Source: Kiloniellaceae bacterium (GTDB lineage: Bacteria; Pseudomonadota; Alphaproteobacteria; Kiloniellales; J153). From it: DNA of 37,212 bases. Under the pieces are notes generated by a model. That model ran no database searches, was not told the origin of the DNA, and worked only from the letters and a program-made list of their open reading frames with translations. How positions within the stretch are numbered: position 1 is the first letter of the stretch; each line of letters begins with the position of its first letter. Where the stretch lies: assembly GCA_021776095.1 (NCBI GenBank), contig JAJFGO010000057.1:1-37212 (forward strand), written 5' to 3'. The translations under genes and the position numbers were made by a program. Of the stretch, positions 33,471 to 37,212 are shown piece by piece.

Positions 33471-33488
33471 ATTTCATAAATCTGTCAC
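33471..33488 (+). promoter_or_regulatory. Pho-box-like site upstream of the Na+/Pi gene
   Basis: ATTTCAT-AAAT-CTGTCAC matches the PhoB-box consensus CTGTCAT-AAAT-CTGTCAY at 16 of 18 positions, with the right half and spacer perfect. A further TGTCACA is at 33454-33460 but out of phase. The site lies about 130 bases upstream of the Na+/Pi gene start; its repeats read on the plus strand, opposite to that gene. The gap 33343-33628 is otherwise AT-rich (notably 33545-33600) with no supported gene. Confidence 0.45.
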
Positions 33489-33628
33489 ATATTCGCAACC
33501 TGACGGCGCCGGAGATCGCTGGACCCTCCATTACGCCAGTCCGGCTGTATATAAGGGAAATCGATATTTTGTATATTGTCTATAGGGAGTATCTATAAAT
33601 TTCAGCGCCGGAACCAGCCCGGACTGCC

Positions 33629-34009
33629 TCACGACGCTGTCTCACCACCGGCCGCCTGCCAGGCCTGGATGCCGCCGACCAGCGACGCAACCCGGGGGAA
33701 GCCCATGTCCTTGAGGGTCTTGGCCGCCAGGGCGGATCGCCCACCGGTACCGCAATAGACCACGATTTGCTTGCCGGCGATCAGGCGCGGGTCATGCATT
33801 GGCCCGTCCGGATCGGCTATGAACTCCAAAAAGCCGCGCGGGGCGTGCATTGAGTTCGGTATGAAGCCCTGCTGACGCTCGTTCAGTTCGCGCACATCCA
33901 GAAACACGGCCTCGGGATCGCTAAGCAGCTTCAGGCCCGCAGTCACCGAGATGCTCTCGATCTCGGCATTGGCCTCGGCTAGAAGCTGCTTAAATCCCTT
34001 CTTCAACAT
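33629..34009 (-). CDS. Single-domain rhodanese-like protein
   Basis: A 126-residue cytosolic protein made of one rhodanese domain. EAVFLDVRELNERQQGFIPNSMHAPRG covers the CH2A-like start, the active-site loop is VVYCGTGGRS with C86, and the end is LKDMGFPRVASLVGGIQAWQAAGG. The six-residue loop CGTGGR is right for a sulfurtransferase acting on sulfane sulfur. It lies 45 bases after the LOG-family gene on the same strand. Its sulfur donor and acceptor are unknown. Confidence 0.92.
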   Translation of the reverse strand: MLKKGFKQLLAEANAEIESISVTAGLKLLSDPEAVFLDVRELNERQQGFIPNSMHAPRGFLEFIADPDGPMHDPRLIAGKQIVVYCGTGGRSALAAKTLKDMGFPRVASLVGGIQAWQAAGGETAS

Positions 34010-34054
34010 TGCAGTCCTCCCAGTGATTTTCGGACGCTTCGGTGCCCAGCGCGG

Positions 34055-34870
34055 TCACAAGGTCGCGCCCGGGCTCTCCATGGCATAGACCTTAAGTTGC
34101 TCGGTCAGGTAATCGAAAGCCTCGTCGACGGAATCGGTCCGGAAGAACAGCTCCAGGTCGGCCGGGTCGATGGTACCGTACTTTTCCAAGGCGTTGAGGT
34201 TGATGACGTCGGCCCAATAGCGGCTGCCGAATAGTACCACCGGCAGGTGTTTGCGGATCTTTTGGGTTTGAATCAGGGTCAGGAGTTCGAACAACTCGTC
34301 CAGGGTCCCGAAGCCGCCGGGCATGACGACCACCGCCTTGGCAAGATAGGCGAACCAGAATTTGCGCATAAAGAAGTAGTGGAATTCGAAAGTCAACTCA
34401 CGGCTAATATGCGGGTTCTCCGATTGCTCGAAAGGCAGCGAGATGTTGAGGCCAACATTGATGCCCTTGGCTTCGGACGCGCCCCGGTTAGCCGCCTCCA
34501 TGATGCCTGGGCCACCGCCGCTGCACACCACAAAGCGCCGGCCGCCCTCGCCCAGGCCCTTGGACCACTCGGTCAAGCGCTTAGCCAGCTCGCGCGTCGC
34601 CTCGTAGTACGTTGACATCTCCAGGCGCATGCGCGCCTGCGTCACATCGCCGCCATTCTTTTCCGCAGCCTTGAGCCCGGCCTCGGCGTCGTCGCGCGGC
34701 AGAATGCGGGCCGAGCCGAAAAAGATGATGGTATCCTGGATGTTGTAGTGCTTGAAGCGGCTGTTCGGCTCCATGTATTCGGACAGGATGCGCAGGGCCC
34801 GGGCGTCGGGACCGTGCAGGAAATCCGAGTCTTCGTAGGCCCGCGATCGCTTGTTTGGTGTATTGGGCAT
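34055..34870 (-). CDS. LOG-family protein (cytokinin-riboside-monophosphate phosphoribohydrolase-like)
   Basis: A 271-residue Rossmann-like protein. It carries the paired LOG signatures GGGPGIMEAANRGA and PGGFGTLDELFELLTLIQT; the latter includes the catalytic Glu of the PGGxGTxxE motif. IIFFGSARI near residue 50 is the first strand of the fold. Proteins of this longer TIGR00730 type are often mislabelled lysine decarboxylase but act as nucleotide 5'-monophosphate phosphoribohydrolases. No plant-hormone context is present here, so a nucleotide salvage or housekeeping role is as likely. Confidence 0.9.
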   Translation of the reverse strand: MPNTPNKRSRAYEDSDFLHGPDARALRILSEYMEPNSRFKHYNIQDTIIFFGSARILPRDDAEAGLKAAEKNGGDVTQARMRLEMSTYYEATRELAKRLTEWSKGLGEGGRRFVVCSGGGPGIMEAANRGASEAKGINVGLNISLPFEQSENPHISRELTFEFHYFFMRKFWFAYLAKAVVVMPGGFGTLDELFELLTLIQTQKIRKHLPVVLFGSRYWADVINLNALEKYGTIDPADLELFFRTDSVDEAFDYLTEQLKVYAMESPGATL

Positions 34871-34967
34871 GCTGTCCCTTATTTACGTCGTAGATTGAGA
34901 AAATGCCGCGTGGCGTGCGACGTTAGTGGGTCGGTCCGCGCCGCAGCAAATGGATCGGCGGCCCGGG

Positions 34968-35951
34968 TCATGGACACGGCACCACCGTCTGCTCAATCGC
35001 GCCGAAAACCGAGGCGCCCGCGGCATCGCACATCTCGAGGTGCACCTTGTCGCCAAAGCTCAGGAACGGCGTGCGTGGCGCGCCATGATCGAGGGTCTCG
35101 ATCATGCGTACCTCGGCCAAACAAGCCGAGCCGGCGGTGCGCCCGGTATTCGAGACCGTGCCCGAGCCTACGATCGTGCCGGCACTCAGGCGCCGGGTGC
35201 GGGCCGCGTGGGCGATCAACTGCGGGAAGTCGAAGGTCATATCCTGGCCCGCATTGGGATTGCCAATCAGGGTGCCGTTGATACGACAGGTCAAAGGCAG
35301 ATGCAGGCGAGCGCCGTCCCAGGCGGTGCCGAGCTCATCCGGCGTCACCGCGACCGGCGAAAAGGCGCTGGTCGGCTTGCTGTGAAAAAAGCCGAAACCC
35401 TTGCTGAGCTCCGCTGGGATCAAGCCGCGCAGGCTGACGTCATTAAGCAGCATGACCAGTTTGATATGGGCCCCGGCGGCTTCGGCCGAGATCGCCTGGG
35501 GCACATCGTCCACGACCACGGCGAGTTCGCCCTCGAAATCGATATCCCATGATTCGGTCTCGACCTCGATGTCGTCGCAGGGTCCCAAAAAACCGTCGGA
35601 CAGGCCCTGGTACATGAGCGGATCGGTCCAGAAGCTTTCCGGCATGTCGGCGCCACGCGCCTTGCGTACTAATTCCATGTGATGGACATAGGCGGAGCCG
35701 TCGGCGAACTGATAACTGCGCGGCAGCGGCGCAGCGCAAGCTGCCGGCTCGAAAACCGCCGTGTCGCGTCTTTCGCCGGCCTCCAGGGCGGCCGCGATTT
35801 CTGCTAGTTTCGGGCCAATCCGATCCCAGCTCTCCAGCGCCTCGCGCAGGCTCGCTACCACCGGCGCCGCGCGCACGAAGCGGCTCAAGGCCCGATCGAC
35901 CACGATCAGGGTGCCATCGCGCCCGCCTTCTTTCAGAGATGCCAGCTTCAC
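34968..35951 (-). CDS. Fumarylacetoacetate hydrolase family protein
   Basis: A 327-residue FAH-family enzyme. Metal ligands are visible as E140 and E142 in DIDFEGELAVVVDDV and D171 in VMLLNDVS; YQFADGSAYVHHMEL (about 80-94) carries the active-site His region. The C-terminal FAA-hydrolase core ends TIVGSGTVSNTG and FLSFGDKVHLEM. It uses a GTG start whose last bases overlap the stop of the upstream dioxygenase gene (GTGA), so the two are tightly coupled. This pairing supports fumarylacetoacetate to fumarate and acetoacetate as the reaction, though the family also includes other ring-cleavage product hydrolases. Confidence 0.86.
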   Translation of the reverse strand: MKLASLKEGGRDGTLIVVDRALSRFVRAAPVVASLREALESWDRIGPKLAEIAAALEAGERRDTAVFEPAACAAPLPRSYQFADGSAYVHHMELVRKARGADMPESFWTDPLMYQGLSDGFLGPCDDIEVETESWDIDFEGELAVVVDDVPQAISAEAAGAHIKLVMLLNDVSLRGLIPAELSKGFGFFHSKPTSAFSPVAVTPDELGTAWDGARLHLPLTCRINGTLIGNPNAGQDMTFDFPQLIAHAARTRRLSAGTIVGSGTVSNTGRTAGSACLAEVRMIETLDHGAPRTPFLSFGDKVHLEMCDAAGASVFGAIEQTVVPCP

Positions 35952-37087
35952 GTGGTGGCGCGCCAGGACTGCGCGTAGTCGGATACTTCCACGCCCTCGG
36001 GCAAGGCGGCGACCTCCAGCGGATCGCGGGTATCGAGCATGACCGCATATTCGTCGGTCGCGCTCTTCTTTGGGGCCAAGGCGCCTTCAAGCGCCTTGGG
36101 ATGCGGCCCATGAGTAAAGCCGCAGGGATGGAAGGTGATCATGCCGGCATCGATATTGTCGCGGCTGAAGAAATCGCCGCGGTGGTAAAAGATGACCTCG
36201 TCGTAGTCGTCGTTGTTGTGAAAGAACGGCACCTTCAGCGCGCCGGGATCGGTCTCGAAGGGGCGCGGCACGAAGGTGCAAACCACGAAGCGGTCGGCCA
36301 GGAAGGTCGTGTGCGCCGAGGGCGGCAGGTGATAGCGATGGCTCATCAGCGGCCGGATATCGCGCACATTGAGGCGCACCGGCGCCAGGTCGCCGTGCCA
36401 GCCGACCGCGTCGAGCGGGTTGTAGGGATAGGTGACGGTCGAGATCGCGCCGCGCCGCTTGACCCGCACGCGCCAGACATCCTCTCGGCCCTCGGGAGTT
36501 TGCTGGCCGAGAAACGCATCGTCGATGCGCGGCGTGTCCAGAACCGCCGGGTCGAAGATCGCGTGCGGCCCGACCAAGCCCTTGTCGGGCAAACGATAAC
36601 TGCCGCCGCTCGCCTCGATCAGCAGGACCTCCGCCGCGCCGTCGAAGGCGGTGCGCCACATGGTGCCTCGGGGCAGGACGATGTAGTCGCCGGCCTCGAT
36701 GGCCAGGTGGCCGTAATCGCAGAAAAGCGCGCCGGCGCCCTTGTGGACGAACAAAAGATCGTCGCCGTCGGCGTTACGGACCAGCGCTTTCAGTGCGCCT
36801 TGCGTACGCCAATAGCGATACTTGACGTGGACATTATGCAGGATCGGGGCCGCTTCCCACGGGTCGCCGGCCATGCCTTCGATGCGATTGAGGTCGAAGG
36901 CGCGCGGGCGCAAGGGCCCCTGCCAATCGCGCCAGCCGGTCGGCGGATGGCGGTGATACATCTGGGTCGCCGGGCCGAAGAATCCCTCGCGGCCGAGCTC
37001 GCGCTCGTAGGTCCCCTCCGGCAGGTCGGCGTGGGCCTGGCGCGACGACTTGCCCTCGATGCGCGGCAGCGCGATCCAGTTTTTCAT
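35948..37087 (-). CDS. hmgA: Homogentisate 1,2-dioxygenase-like protein (short form)
   Basis: A 379-residue double cupin related to homogentisate 1,2-dioxygenase, shorter than the 430-450 residue classical form. The likely iron ligands are H290 (FFHNNDDYDEVIFYHRG), E297 in the same motif and H326 (HPCGFTHGPHP); HLPPSAHTTF near 253-262 matches the region of the catalytic His. The N-terminal half contains LLFVHKGAGALFCDYGHLAIEAGDYIVLPRGT, the first cupin. AGGAGG is seven bases before the ATG. The coupled FAH-type gene suggests a tyrosine/homogentisate ring-cleavage branch. The isomerase that would sit between the two steps is not in the window. Confidence 0.85.
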   Translation of the reverse strand: MKNWIALPRIEGKSSRQAHADLPEGTYERELGREGFFGPATQMYHRHPPTGWRDWQGPLRPRAFDLNRIEGMAGDPWEAAPILHNVHVKYRYWRTQGALKALVRNADGDDLLFVHKGAGALFCDYGHLAIEAGDYIVLPRGTMWRTAFDGAAEVLLIEASGGSYRLPDKGLVGPHAIFDPAVLDTPRIDDAFLGQQTPEGREDVWRVRVKRRGAISTVTYPYNPLDAVGWHGDLAPVRLNVRDIRPLMSHRYHLPPSAHTTFLADRFVVCTFVPRPFETDPGALKVPFFHNNDDYDEVIFYHRGDFFSRDNIDAGMITFHPCGFTHGPHPKALEGALAPKKSATDEYAVMLDTRDPLEVAALPEGVEVSDYAQSWRATT

Positions 37088-37098
37088 GCGATCGCCTC

Positions 37099-37212
37099 CT
37101 AAGCGGGCACGGGGATGAGGCGGTCGCCGGGGGCCGGCGCGCCGGGCGGAAAATCGCGCGCGGCGCGCAAATCCTCGTAGTACGGCGTGAAATCGGGCCG
37201 GGTCGCGTCGAA
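37099..37212 (-). CDS. C-terminal 37 residues of an unidentified protein (cut by window edge)
   Basis: On the minus strand the frame enters from the window edge and ends at a TAG at 37099-37101, eleven bases before the dioxygenase start. The visible end (FDATRPDFTPYYEDLRAARD, then FPPGAPAPGDRLIPVPA) is soluble and Pro-rich. I do not recognise the family. The tight spacing makes it the upstream operon partner of the dioxygenase and FAH-type genes, so an aromatic-catabolism role is plausible but unproven. Confidence 0.65.
   Translation of the reverse strand, partial: FDATRPDFTPYYEDLRAARDFPPGAPAPGDRLIPVPA

Noticed and set aside
1-37212. CRISPR array, tRNA, rRNA, intact transposase or prophage genes
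   Set aside because: No regularly spaced repeats, cloverleaf-like sequences, rRNA signatures or transposase/integrase motifs were seen on either strand.

Overview
The window is a GC-rich, gene-dense bacterial chromosome segment. The gene content (Zur/ZnuABC, 2-aminoethylphosphonate genes, a BCCT carrier, a PEP-CTERM protein, oligopeptide-type ABC genes, tyrosine-catabolism enzymes) and the mix of ATG, GTG and TTG starts suggest a Gram-negative alphaproteobacterium, perhaps Rhodospirillales-like. This assignment is inferred from protein style only; no rRNA or tRNA gene is present to test it. I see no phage, intact insertion sequence, CRISPR array or RNA gene.

Layout, left to right. (1) 1-1658 (-): 3'-truncated AsmA-family envelope protein. 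(2) 1986-6284 (+): a glutathione transferase overlapping by one base an oligopeptide-type ABC set (binding protein and two permeases, no ATPase). (3) 6413-8675: an EamA/DMT exporter (+) and a YcaD-like MFS protein (-). (4) 8790-12243: a zinc-uptake locus, znuA (-) divergent from zur-znuC-znuB (+), with a palindromic Zur operator between them and an intergenic inverted repeat between znuC and znuB. (5) 12299-13902: an orphan FecR-domain protein and a PEP-CTERM protein. (6) 14223-18721: phosphonate catabolism, phnW-phnX-pbfA-like (-) divergent from a LysR regulator. (7) 18803-23305 (-): a four-gene pyruvate:acceptor oxidoreductase in which the ferredoxin (delta) part is fused to a GltD-like FAD/NADPH protein. 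(8) 23489-26709: a LysR regulator divergent from a BCCT carrier. (9) 27025-31504 (-): the 2-aminoethylphosphonate ABC importer (binding protein, ATPase, double-domain permease). (10) 31615-34870 (-): a Na+/phosphate transporter with a PhoU-like tail, a rhodanese and a LOG-family protein. (11) 34968-37212 (-): a FAH-family hydrolase, a short homogentisate-dioxygenase-like protein and the tail of one more gene.

How it may work together. Regions 6, 9 and 10 read as one physiological unit. The importer brings in 2-aminoethylphosphonate. PhnW (with pyruvate) converts it to phosphonoacetaldehyde, and the PbfA-like lyase could feed in the 1-hydroxy derivative. PhnX releases acetaldehyde and phosphate, and the Na+/Pi protein could balance the released phosphate. 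A LysR protein beside phnW and the absence of an obvious Pho box at the phn/aep promoters fit substrate induction rather than phosphate control. The only Pho-box-like site I see lies upstream of the Na+/Pi gene. The oxidoreductase between the two phosphonate modules consumes or makes pyruvate, which is also the PhnW co-substrate; any functional link is speculative.

The most distinctive points are the NADPH-module/POR fusion, the split AEP system beside a phosphate transporter, a roughly 110-residue periplasmic insertion in the AEP permease, two palindromic intergenic elements sitting inside operons, and the Zur operator.
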